NCBI GenBank assembly: GCA_038230415.1
Contig: JBBRNH010000028.1
Coordinates: 1 to 57,973, forward strand
DNA: 57,973 bases
Direction of reading: 5' to 3'
Origin: JBBRNH01 sp038230415
Lineage (GTDB): Bacteria; Bacteroidota; Bacteroidia; Cytophagales; Spirosomataceae
Position 1 is the stretch's first letter, and every line of letters starts with the position of its first letter. The notes below the pieces were generated by a model. It had not been told where the DNA came from and made no database searches. It saw nothing but the letters and a program-made list of their open reading frames with translations. Shown here piece by piece: positions 24,366-32,091 of this stretch. Made by a program: the position numbers and the translations under genes.

Positions 24366-24746
24366 TCACTCCACCTCGCCCCGGAACGACAGCGTGAACA
24401 CCCCGCCCTCAGCGTTCGACTCAACCATTACGGTTTTGTTGAACGCACCCACAGCAGCCGCGTTGAACGTGGCCGACACCTCGCCCGACTGACCGGGCAG
24501 AATCGCATCCCGCGTAAACGCCACCCCCGTGCAGCCGCACGAGCCTCTGGCGTTGCTGATGATGAGCGGTGCCTCGCCCTTGTTGGTAAAGGCGAACTTT
24601 GCCGCAACGGGCCGCCCCTGTGCGATTGTGCCGAAGTTGTGGCTGGTGGTTTCCCAGCCGAAAACGGCCCTATTCTGCCGACTAACGGCCACTGCCGAAC
24701 CTAATCCTGAGACGAGCAGCAATCCGAAAAATACGATACGTTTCAT
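24366..24746 (-). CDS. DUF1573 domain protein, secreted
   Basis: The 126-residue protein has a signal peptide (MKRIVFFGLLLVSGLGSAVA). A single Ig-like/ASPM-SPD-2-type DUF1573 domain follows, with the family strings HNFGTIAQGRPVAAKFAFTN, PLIISNARGSCGCTG and the ending FRGEVE. The SCGCTG Cys pair is conserved in the family. DUF1573 proteins are common in Bacteroidota envelopes with no settled function. The ATG at 24746 gives the signal peptide directly; an open frame extends 17 codons upstream. It is divergent from the two-component system. Confidence 0.85.
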   Translation of the reverse strand: MKRIVFFGLLLVSGLGSAVAVSRQNRAVFGWETTSHNFGTIAQGRPVAAKFAFTNKGEAPLIISNARGSCGCTGVAFTRDAILPGQSGEVSATFNAAAVGAFNKTVMVESNAEGGVFTLSFRGEVE

Positions 24747-24945
24747 GGTAACAGTTTGATTTTGTGAACTAAAGAACCTTGTGATGATCATCGTCACAAA
24801 AGTACCGGCCCGTTTCTTACCCGCTTGTTAAGGCGTAGTGAATGATTGTTAATGAATTGTTAAACGTTAGGTTGGTAGTCAGTTGGTTCGCGTCATTTGT
24901 TCTCCCGAACCAACCGCTCACCACCAATCACTGACCACTAAAGAA

Positions 24946-26199
24946 ATGTCCCGTCGCCTGATTCGGATTTTGGTTGCGCTGTCCGTGGTGTCTATCATCG
25001 GTATTCTGACGGTTCAGGCCGTTTGGCTCCGCAATGTGTATGCCCTCCGTGAGCGGCAGTTTCGGCAGTCGGCCATGATTGCCTTGCAGGAAGTGGCCGG
25101 TGATGTGGCCCGGCTGAACCGGTTTGTGCTGACCCGCTACGCCGTGACCCAACTCGCACCCGATTATTTTATCGTCAACACCGACTCACCGATTGACCCC
25201 GTTACGCTCGAACCGCTGATTCAGACCCGGCTGAAACGCCACGACCTCATCACCGATTTTGAATACGGCATTTACGACTGCCAAACCGACCAAATGGTGT
25301 ATGGCAACTACGTGACTCCGCAGCCGGGCATCACCACGCCAACCTGCCAACTGCCCAAATTTGGCGGCCTGACCTATTATTTCGGGATTCGGTTTCCGGC
25401 CCGGAGCCGGTTTGTGGCCGGGCAACTCACGGGCTGGCTATGGTCAACGGGGGCGGTACTGTTGGTCGTGATCTTCTTTGGCTACACGCTCTGGGTGGTG
25501 CTGCGGCAACGGCGGCTAACCGAAATCCAGCGCGATTTTATCAACACCATCACCCACGAACTTCAAACGCCGGTTGCCACCATCCAGATTGCCGCCGGGG
25601 TTTTGCAGGATGCTGCCATTATTCATCAACCCGACCGGCTGGCCCGATACGCCCGGATTTTGCAGGAAGAAAGTGGCCGGCTGCAACGCCAAATCAACAA
25701 CGTGTTGCAGGTGGCCCGCGCAACCGGCAAGCCCGATAACACCCTGAAAACGAGTCTGAACCGCACCGATGTGAACCTACACGCGCTCTTGCAGGACGTG
25801 GCAACCGCCCACCAGCCGCACGTTTCGCTCGATTTGCGGGCCGCGAATCCGCTAATCTCCGCCGACCGCTACCACCTCGAAAACGTACTGAATAACCTGA
25901 TTAATAACGGGTTGAAATATTGTGAGACTGACAAAATTACGTGCATTATCTTGAAAACCTGGCAAGAAAACGGGCAGTTGGTTTGGGCTGTTGCCGATAA
26001 CGGCATCGGCATCGCGCCGGAACATCATCAGGCGGTGTTTCGGCAGTTTTACCGGGTGCCGCAAACGGGGCAGACCAAACAAGCCACCGGCTTCGGGCTG
26101 GGATTGTATTATGTTTGGCAGGTGGCGCGGGCGCACGGCTGGAAACTGACGCTGACCAGCGCGCCCGGCCAGGGCAGTGAATTTTCAATTATGGCATGA
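24946..26199 (+). CDS. Sensor histidine kinase
   Basis: The product has 417 residues. Membrane helix 1 (about 5-28) and helix 2 (about 163-187) enclose a periplasmic sensor region of about 130 residues with Cys112 and Cys134. The kinase core has the H box THELQTP (phosphorylated His204), the N box NVLNNLINNGLKYC, the G1 box VADNGIGIA, the F box FRQFYRV and the G2 box GFGLGLYYV. No HAMP or PAS domain is seen. ATG 24946 is followed directly by the first membrane helix; the frame opens earlier at 24883. The response regulator gene overlaps the stop by four bases, so they form one operon. Confidence 0.9.
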   Translation: MSRRLIRILVALSVVSIIGILTVQAVWLRNVYALRERQFRQSAMIALQEVAGDVARLNRFVLTRYAVTQLAPDYFIVNTDSPIDPVTLEPLIQTRLKRHDLITDFEYGIYDCQTDQMVYGNYVTPQPGITTPTCQLPKFGGLTYYFGIRFPARSRFVAGQLTGWLWSTGAVLLVVIFFGYTLWVVLRQRRLTEIQRDFINTITHELQTPVATIQIAAGVLQDAAIIHQPDRLARYARILQEESGRLQRQINNVLQVARATGKPDNTLKTSLNRTDVNLHALLQDVATAHQPHVSLDLRAANPLISADRYHLENVLNNLINNGLKYCETDKITCIILKTWQENGQLVWAVADNGIGIAPEHHQAVFRQFYRVPQTGQTKQATGFGLGLYYVWQVARAHGWKLTLTSAPGQGSEFSIMA

Positions 26200-26894
26200 C
26201 TACTACCGCCCGGATCCTTTACGTCGAAGATGACATCAACCTCGGTTTTGTCACGAAAGATACCCTCGAAGTGGCCGGATTTGCCGTGACGCACTGCACC
26301 ACCGGGCCACAGGCGCGGGAAACCTTTGCGCCGGGCCGGTTTGAGGTCTGTATTTTAGACGTGATGCTCCTGCCGTATCCGGCCAGCCAAACCGACGGGT
26401 TCGATTTAGCCCGGCACATCCGGCAGCAAGACCCCAACGTACCGATTCTGTTTCTGAGCGCACGGGCCGATGCCACCGACCGTTTGCAGGGTCTTCGGCT
26501 TGGTGCCGACGACTACCTGACCAAACCATTCAGTATCGAAGAGTTAGTCCTGAAAATCAGGGTGTTCCTCCGCCGAAGTACGGGCGTTTCGGCAGTCGGG
26601 CCATCTGCTGACCTCGGTTTCGCCTTCAATCGGGCCAATCTAACGCTGACGATACCGGGTCAGTCGGCCCAAACCCTCACGCAGCGCGAAGCCGACGTAT
26701 TGGCCTGTTTGCTGGCCCGCCCCAACGAGGTGATCCGGCGCGACGAGTTATTGATAGCCGTTTGGGGCGACGATGATTATTTTATGGGCCGCAGTCTGGA
26801 TGTGTTTATCTCGCGGCTCCGCAAGCGGCTGGCCGGTGCCGAAACCGTCAGAATCGAGAACCTGCACGGCGTTGGGTTTCGGTTAGTGATGTAG
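26196..26894 (+). CDS. OmpR/PhoB family response regulator
   Basis: The 232-residue protein has a receiver domain (1-125) with acidic residues EDD (11-13), the phosphorylation site Asp55 in CILDVML, and the conserved Lys in DDYLTKPFS. A winged-helix DNA-binding domain (about 140-230) follows, with LTQREADVLACLLARPNEVI and ending VRIENLHGVGFRLV. A small insertion after the phosphorylation site (PYPASQTDG) is typical of many Bacteroidota members. The ATG overlaps the kinase stop as ATGA, indicating translational coupling. Regulated genes are unknown. Confidence 0.9.
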   Translation: MTTTARILYVEDDINLGFVTKDTLEVAGFAVTHCTTGPQARETFAPGRFEVCILDVMLLPYPASQTDGFDLARHIRQQDPNVPILFLSARADATDRLQGLRLGADDYLTKPFSIEELVLKIRVFLRRSTGVSAVGPSADLGFAFNRANLTLTIPGQSAQTLTQREADVLACLLARPNEVIRRDELLIAVWGDDDYFMGRSLDVFISRLRKRLAGAETVRIENLHGVGFRLVM

Positions 26895-26899
26895 TGGGT

Positions 26900-27562
26900 T
26901 TAAACCACGCCGATTAGTTCGGTCAGAATAATCTGTTTCAAGTTTCTGAGGATCAGTACGATCTGCTCGGCGGTGGTTTCGTCGGTCGCGTCAAAACTGC
27001 GGCTCACCACGTACTGATTGCCCTCCAGCACCGAGAAGAACCAGAACCGCCCCTGCACATAACAGCCGTACATGGGTTTGCCGCTGTTGTTTTTGGCCTG
27101 CCCAATGAGCATCCCCGCCAGCATTTGCCCAACGGGGTCGCCCGAATATTTTTTCTCTCTCTTGTACCGCGTCGGCGGACCGTCATGTAAGAAAAAATAC
27201 GGAGTCTCAATCAATTCGCCGAAGCCCTGCGCCAGCAACATATCAGCCTCGCACTTGATGTAAATGCTATCAACAGTGGCCGAAATCTCCCGGTCATAAT
27301 ACGTCCGAATTGGGTTGTTGAAGTGCGCCAGGAATATGACAAAGCTGATGAACCGCATCTTTAATTCTTCCTCGTTCCACGAGTCGGCGTTCTCGTTTAA
27401 ATCCCGTCGCACCTGTTCGAGCAAGTGCCTGTCGTCAGCCGCCAACTGCCCCGACGTTTGCAGCAAGTGATTCAGGGCATCGGTAGGTTCATAAACGCGC
27501 TGAAGCCCTAACCCTCTGACCAACAAGGGTTCCAAGAGTGCGATAGTAGTTCGTTTTGCCAT
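26900..27562 (-). CDS. Conserved hypothetical protein
   Basis: The product has 220 residues with no signal peptide or membrane helix. The N-terminal half is helical (LLEPLLVRGLGLQRVYEPTD). The middle has VDSIYIKCEADMLLAQGFGE and ETPYFFLHDGPPTRYKREKK, and the C-terminal part carries the alternating strands GCYVQGRFWFFSVLEGNQYV. The E-A-D and E-x-K positions in a core of strands are reminiscent of PD-(D/E)XK-type folds, but this is not established. The family appears to be a Bacteroidota cytoplasmic protein of unknown function. It is convergent with the response regulator, with five bases between the stops. Confidence 0.65.
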   Translation of the reverse strand: MAKRTTIALLEPLLVRGLGLQRVYEPTDALNHLLQTSGQLAADDRHLLEQVRRDLNENADSWNEEELKMRFISFVIFLAHFNNPIRTYYDREISATVDSIYIKCEADMLLAQGFGELIETPYFFLHDGPPTRYKREKKYSGDPVGQMLAGMLIGQAKNNSGKPMYGCYVQGRFWFFSVLEGNQYVVSRSFDATDETTAEQIVLILRNLKQIILTELIGVV

Positions 27563-27576
27563 TTTATGATTTTAGG

Positions 27577-27680
27577 TTTAACACAGAGGAACGGAGGTTT
27601 CACAGAGGTCACAGAGAAAAATAAAAAACTCTTCTTGTTCTCTTTGCGCCCTCCGTGAAACCTCTGTTCCTCTGTGTTTA
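27577..27680. repeat. Long imperfect inverted repeat with AACACAGAGG ends
   Basis: The 5' arm (27577-27608) and 3' arm (27649-27680) are about 30 bases each and near-complementary, with a 40-base AT-rich centre. The ends read AACACAGAGGAACGGAGGTT and its counterpart. It lies between two minus-strand genes, upstream of the 220-residue gene. Its size and structure fit a non-coding palindromic mobile repeat. Confidence 0.7.
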
Positions 27681-27689
27681 AATCTGTCC

Positions 27690-28451
27690 TTACTTCCCTT
27701 TATTTTCCTGGAAACCCCGCAGAAATTCCTCCCGGTCGGTGATTCTCACATCCGCTTCCCACTCGTGCGTTAATCCTTCGGCCAGCGTGTGCGTTGCGCC
27801 GAAATAATACAGTTTTTTCATGGCCGCAATGGTCTGCGCCGAGTTGCCTTTTATCTGTTCGGCAACGGCCAGCACGGTGGTTTCGAGGTCGGCGAGCGGC
27901 ACCGATTTATTGACTAAGCCAATCCGGGCGGCCTCCTGCCCCGATACGGGCTGCGTGGTGAACGAGAGTTCCATCGCCTTACTCAGGCCAACTTTGTGCG
28001 CTAATCGCTGGGTCATGCCCCACTTGGGCGCAATACCCCATTTGGCGTGCGTATCCCCGATTTTAGCGTCGTCGGCGGCATAAATCAGGTCAAAGGCCAG
28101 CATAAATTCGGTGGCCCCGGTGTAGCAGTGGCCGTTTACCATCGCAATGGTGACCTGGGGCATGGTTTGCAGCGTTTCGATGAAGGCCGCGCCCATTTCC
28201 ATCACCGAAAAGTTGGAGAAATGCCCGCCCTGAATGCTTTCGTTGAGGGCTTTCAGGTCAACCCCGGCTGACCACGCCCGGCCCGCGCCCGTCACAATCA
28301 GCACCCGTACCGATTCATCATCGGCCACTTGCCGGGTGGCCGCGCCGAGTTCGCCGATGAGATTAGGGCTGAGGGCGTTCAGCACGGCGGGGCGATTGAG
28401 AATTATAGTGGCAATACCGTTCTCAATGGTGAGTTGCAGGTCTTGAAACAT
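27690..28451 (-). CDS. Enoyl-CoA hydratase/isomerase family protein
   Basis: This is a crotonase-fold protein of 253 residues with the oxyanion-hole strings GRAWSAGVDLKAL and VNGHCYTGATEFMLAFDLIY. The typical catalytic Glu position of true enoyl-CoA hydratases near the second site is occupied within GIAPKWGMTQRL, where no clear Glu is present, so it may be an isomerase or another crotonase activity rather than a classic hydratase. It is cytoplasmic and acts on an acyl-CoA. No other beta-oxidation gene is adjacent. The start at 28451 gives MFQDLQLTIENGIATIILNR, the standard N-terminus. Confidence 0.85.
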   Translation of the reverse strand: MFQDLQLTIENGIATIILNRPAVLNALSPNLIGELGAATRQVADDESVRVLIVTGAGRAWSAGVDLKALNESIQGGHFSNFSVMEMGAAFIETLQTMPQVTIAMVNGHCYTGATEFMLAFDLIYAADDAKIGDTHAKWGIAPKWGMTQRLAHKVGLSKAMELSFTTQPVSGQEAARIGLVNKSVPLADLETTVLAVAEQIKGNSAQTIAAMKKLYYFGATHTLAEGLTHEWEADVRITDREEFLRGFQENKGK

Positions 28452-28552
28452 GGTTTTGTTTGGGTTTTTAGGTTCGTGCGATAATTTGGCACTTATTTTG
28501 TTAAGACAAAAGCGGCTGACTGCCTAAAGTATTTATTCTCATCTGTTGAGCT

Positions 28553-30823
28553 ATGAACCGTTTTACACGTATATCGCTGTTGTTTGTGCTGCTGCTGCTC
28601 GGCTTAGGGGCCAACGCGCAAAGCACCCGGCTCCGCGCTGCCAACAAGCAGTTCGAAAATATGAGTTACATCAGCGCAGTGCGGATGTACGAAGAATACC
28701 TGCGGATTGGCAAAAAAGACCCCGCCGAAACCCGCGAGGCCCTCACTAAACTCGGTTACAGCTACCGTAAAATGCAGGACACCCGCAACGCCGAACGCAT
28801 CTACGGGCAGTTGGTGAAAGAGTATCAGGACTTAGACAGCGAAATTTACCTGTACTACGCCCAGGCACTGGCTACCAACGGCAAATACCGCGACTCGCAG
28901 CGGATGTACAGCCAATACGGCGAAAAACAAACCGAAGACCTGCGCGGGCGCAAGTTCACGGTGTCGTATATGGACATGAACCGCTTCTATCAGGATTCAT
29001 CGTCGTACCGCATTGCCAGCATCCCCATCAACTCGCGGCAGGCCGATTTCAGCCCCATGTTTTACCAGGGCGGATTAGTGTTTGTGTCGGCCCGCGATGA
29101 ATCGGGCAGCATCAAGCGGGTCTTCAACTGGAATCAGACTCCGTTTCTCGACATTTATTTTCACCCCGACACCAACCAACTCCGGCAACCCACCAACGAC
29201 CGCGTGAGTACGGCCATGCTCGGCGGCAGCCCCCAAACCGGGCAGGCTGTTGAACTCGCCAACACGCCCGATTTACCGTTGACGAAGGCCGAGAAATTCA
29301 GCCGAACGCTCAATACCAAATACCACGAAGGCCCGATGACCTTCACCCAGGACCAGCAAACGATTGTGTTTACGCGCAACAACGGCAGTAAAGGCAAAAC
29401 CGGCAAAAGCTCGGACGGAGTCAGAAAACTCAAACTCTACATTGCCAACAACCGCAAAGGCAAGTGGGCCAACGTGCAGGAGGTTCCGTTTAACAGCCAG
29501 GAATACTCGGTGGGCCACCCGGCGTTCTCGCCCGACGATACCAAACTGTATTTTGTGTCGGATATGCCCGGCGGTTTCGGCGGCACCGATCTCTACGTGG
29601 TCGAATACAACGCCGGTCAGTGGGGAACGCCCGTAAACATGGGCAAAGACATCAATACCGAAGGCAATGAAATGTTTCCGTATGTTGATGGCAACGGCAA
29701 TCTGTACTTTTCGTCAGATGGTCACGAGGGTCTCGGCGGTCTCGATCTGTTTTTTGTGGAGTTGAAAGATGGCGTGGCCCTGCGCGGGGTCGAGAATGTG
29801 GGCGCACCGCTCAACTCCGAAAAAGACGACTTTGGCCTTATCACCGACCGTAGCCGCACCACCGGATTCTTCAGCAGCAACCGCAAAAAAGGCGTGAGCG
29901 ACGACGATATTTTCAGCTTCCGCCGAACGTGCAAGCAGTTGAACATTCTGGTTTATGATGCCAAAAGTGGCTTGCCGCTCGAATCTGCCGACGTGCGGGT
30001 GGTGCGTAACGGAACCAACCAGGATTTGCAGTTGACCAACGGCAAGGGCCAAACCCAGATTTGTTTGGATGCCAACACCGACTACGAATTTAAGGCCGTA
30101 AAAGAAGGCTACACCATGAACAGTGTGCGGTTTTCGACCCTGACGCAATCACCGAAGCCGACGATGAACGTCTCGATTTACCTCGAAAAGAGCGAAAATA
30201 CGGTGGTCAAAGGCGTGGTGAAGCGCGAGGTAAACCAGCAGCCCGCATCGGGCGTGAAAGTGACGCTCCGCAACGACAAAGACAACACCGAGCAAACCGT
30301 AACCACCGGGGCCGATGGCGGCTACGAGTTCAACATGAAACCCGGATCGCCCTACACCATCACGGCCAAGAAAAACAAGTATGCCACCAAACAGAAATCA
30401 CTCGGCAAGGCCAAAAAAGGCACCCGCGTCGTGACTGACTCAGTTGGGCTATACGGCGAAGGCGACGTGTATCAGTTGCAGAACATTTACTATGACCTCG
30501 ATAAGTTTTTTATCCGGGCCGATGCCGCCCGCGAACTCGACCACGTGGTGAGCATTTTGCAGGAATACCCGGCCATGAAAATCGAACTCCGGTCGCACAC
30601 CGATGCACGGGCCAGCGATGGCTACAACCTGCGGCTGTCGCAAAACCGCGCCCGTGCTGCCTTAGACTACATCGTGTCTCGCGGAGTGCCGGCTAACCGG
30701 ATGGTGGCACGGGGTTATGGTGAATCGGAACTCGTGAACGATTGCGGAGACGGCGTAAACTGCGGAGACGGCGACCACCAGCAAAACCGACGCACCGAGT
30801 TTAAGATTGTATCGGTGCAGTAA
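28553..30823 (+). CDS. OmpA family protein with TPR and propeller domains (PorE-like)
   Basis: The 756-residue protein has a signal peptide (about 1-22, ending ANA). A TPR-like helical domain follows (about 25-130), then a PD40/WD40-like beta-propeller (about 155-455), beginning with IPINSRQADFSPMFYQGGLV and including HPAFSPDDTKLYFVSDMPGG. Next come carboxypeptidase regulatory-like domains (about 465-625). The OmpA C-terminal peptidoglycan-binding domain (about 640-756) carries SHTDARASDGYNLRLSQNRA. This domain order is that of PorE of the type IX secretion system, which tethers the outer membrane complex to peptidoglycan. No PorP/SprF partner is adjacent, so the type IX role is inference. 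Confidence 0.85.
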   Translation: MNRFTRISLLFVLLLLGLGANAQSTRLRAANKQFENMSYISAVRMYEEYLRIGKKDPAETREALTKLGYSYRKMQDTRNAERIYGQLVKEYQDLDSEIYLYYAQALATNGKYRDSQRMYSQYGEKQTEDLRGRKFTVSYMDMNRFYQDSSSYRIASIPINSRQADFSPMFYQGGLVFVSARDESGSIKRVFNWNQTPFLDIYFHPDTNQLRQPTNDRVSTAMLGGSPQTGQAVELANTPDLPLTKAEKFSRTLNTKYHEGPMTFTQDQQTIVFTRNNGSKGKTGKSSDGVRKLKLYIANNRKGKWANVQEVPFNSQEYSVGHPAFSPDDTKLYFVSDMPGGFGGTDLYVVEYNAGQWGTPVNMGKDINTEGNEMFPYVDGNGNLYFSSDGHEGLGGLDLFFVELKDGVALRGVENVGAPLNSEKDDFGLITDRSRTTGFFSSNRKKGVSDDDIFSFRRTCKQLNILVYDAKSGLPLESADVRVVRNGTNQDLQLTNGKGQTQICLDANTDYEFKAVKEGYTMNSVRFSTLTQSPKPTMNVSIYLEKSENTVVKGVVKREVNQQPASGVKVTLRNDKDNTEQTVTTGADGGYEFNMKPGSPYTITAKKNKYATKQKSLGKAKKGTRVVTDSVGLYGEGDVYQLQNIYYDLDKFFIRADAARELDHVVSILQEYPAMKIELRSHTDARASDGYNLRLSQNRARAALDYIVSRGVPANRMVARGYGESELVNDCGDGVNCGDGDHQQNRRTEFKIVSVQ

Positions 30824-30824
30824 T

Positions 30825-30863
30825 GTAGAGACCGGCCCGGCGTACCGGCATAGTTGCGTCTCC
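30825..30863. repeat. Diverged GAGACGCA-family repeat
   Basis: GTAGAGAC at the left and CATAGTTGCGTCTCC at the right match the ends of the repeat at 21237-21297 and the core at 34632-34649, with a GC-rich insertion between them. It lies just after the PorE-like stop. Confidence 0.45.
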
Positions 30864-30902
30864 CGGCTCCGTTTAACCGGGTTGCCGGGCGGTGTTACCC
30901 GG

Positions 30903-31598
30903 TCAACTGCCATGACAAACCGCGATCACCTGACCTGTTTTATCATCAACAGGGGACGTAAAGATGCCCCGCGCCAGCAGTAGCAGGGCCAGCCCGATGG
31001 TTATAACGGGCATGGCGAGTGTGACCCGCCGACGAAGGGATGCAGGTAACAAAGCGGGCAGAAAACGAACCGCGAGTAATGCCGGTACGGTACCCAAGCC
31101 AAACAGGGCCATATAAACCGCGCCCGTAGCAGCATTATTAGTCGTGATGGCTCCCGTCAGGGCCACGTACACAAATCCGCAGGGTAACAACCCGTTCAAA
31201 AACCCCAGCCCGGCAAACGCCCGCAGGGTTGGCTGCTGCAAAAAACGAGTCATCGGCTGAACCACCCAGCGTGTAGCCCGGCTCAGGGTTGGGGCGGGTA
31301 GTTTGCCCCGGTTTAGCAGCGTCCAGCCCAGTAAAAACAACCCAGCCCCAATAGATACCGGGCGTTGCAGACCTGCCAGCAGCAATCCCTGCCCAACCGT
31401 ACCCATCAACAGGCCCAGACTGGCGTAGGCCGTTAGTCGGCTGGCATGATACAACCCCACCGCCAGCCCGCGTTTGGGGCCGGGAAGTCGGCCAATGGGC
31501 AACGCCATTGCCAGCGGCCCGCACATCCCCACGCAGTGCAGACTTCCCACGATGCCGGTTGTCAGGGCGGCTGTGTACCAGAGTAGATACGAATTCAT
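30903..31598 (-). CDS. COG2836 sulfite exporter TauE/SafE-like membrane protein of cbb3 cluster
   Basis: The 231-residue protein has six hydrophobic segments. The first helix carries GIVGSLHCVGMCGPLAMAL, the His/Cys signature of COG2836, and the third region has PCGFVYVALTGA with a further Cys. The pair of Cys motifs suggests metal, probably copper, handling. The family is regularly found at the end of cbb3 oxidase operons in Bacteroidota and other phyla, where a copper-supply role for oxidase assembly is suspected. The name sulfite exporter comes from fold similarity only. It starts four bases after ccoH, as the last gene of the operon. Confidence 0.82.
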   Translation of the reverse strand: MNSYLLWYTAALTTGIVGSLHCVGMCGPLAMALPIGRLPGPKRGLAVGLYHASRLTAYASLGLLMGTVGQGLLLAGLQRPVSIGAGLFLLGWTLLNRGKLPAPTLSRATRWVVQPMTRFLQQPTLRAFAGLGFLNGLLPCGFVYVALTGAITTNNAATGAVYMALFGLGTVPALLAVRFLPALLPASLRRRVTLAMPVITIGLALLLLARGIFTSPVDDKTGQVIAVCHGS

Positions 31599-31602
31599 GG
31601 GC

Positions 31603-32028
31603 TTATAAAAAAATGGTCTCTTCGGTGTAGTAGCTGTGCCGCCCGTCAGACCAGGTAAACTGCACCCGCCAATAACCCTCCGCTAACGTGGCCGTTGAGA
31701 CGACCTGCCGGTTGGTATGCACCGCCGGAATCGGCACAATGAAATCTAATTGCCGGTCAGCCGGGCGGTAGAAGTGAATCTCGCCCTTGATGAGCGTGGC
31801 GGGCAGGACTACGGTCACTTGATGCGTTTCTCTCTGGTAGGTCATCGTAATGGGGTTTATACGCCGGGCGTTTGCTATCCGGTCTATCTGTTTTTGATAC
31901 AGGACTTCGGTCTGGTAATAGTCGTCCCGAACCAGATCAATGCGTTCGCGGCTCATCCAATAGACCATGCTACCGATGAACCCGGCAAACACGATGAAGA
32001 CGATGATAATGGCTTTGCCCCAGTTCAT
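31603..32028 (-). CDS. ccoH: cbb3 oxidase assembly protein CcoH (FixH)
   Basis: The product has 141 residues with one N-terminal membrane helix (about 4-24) followed by RERIDLVRDDYYQTEVLYQK, the conserved FixH start. A periplasmic beta-sandwich domain follows, containing GEIHFYRPADRQLDF and ending in GYWRVQFTWSDG. CcoH stays with the oxidase during assembly and is needed for its stability. It lies between ccoG and the COG2836 gene on the minus strand. Confidence 0.85.
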   Translation of the reverse strand: MNWGKAIIIVFIVFAGFIGSMVYWMSRERIDLVRDDYYQTEVLYQKQIDRIANARRINPITMTYQRETHQVTVVLPATLIKGEIHFYRPADRQLDFIVPIPAVHTNRQVVSTATLAEGYWRVQFTWSDGRHSYYTEETIFL

Positions 32029-32091
32029 GCGGTTGGGTGATTAAATTGTTGAGTTAAGTTTCTCACAAACAGGAGTTTATAATTCGCCCAT

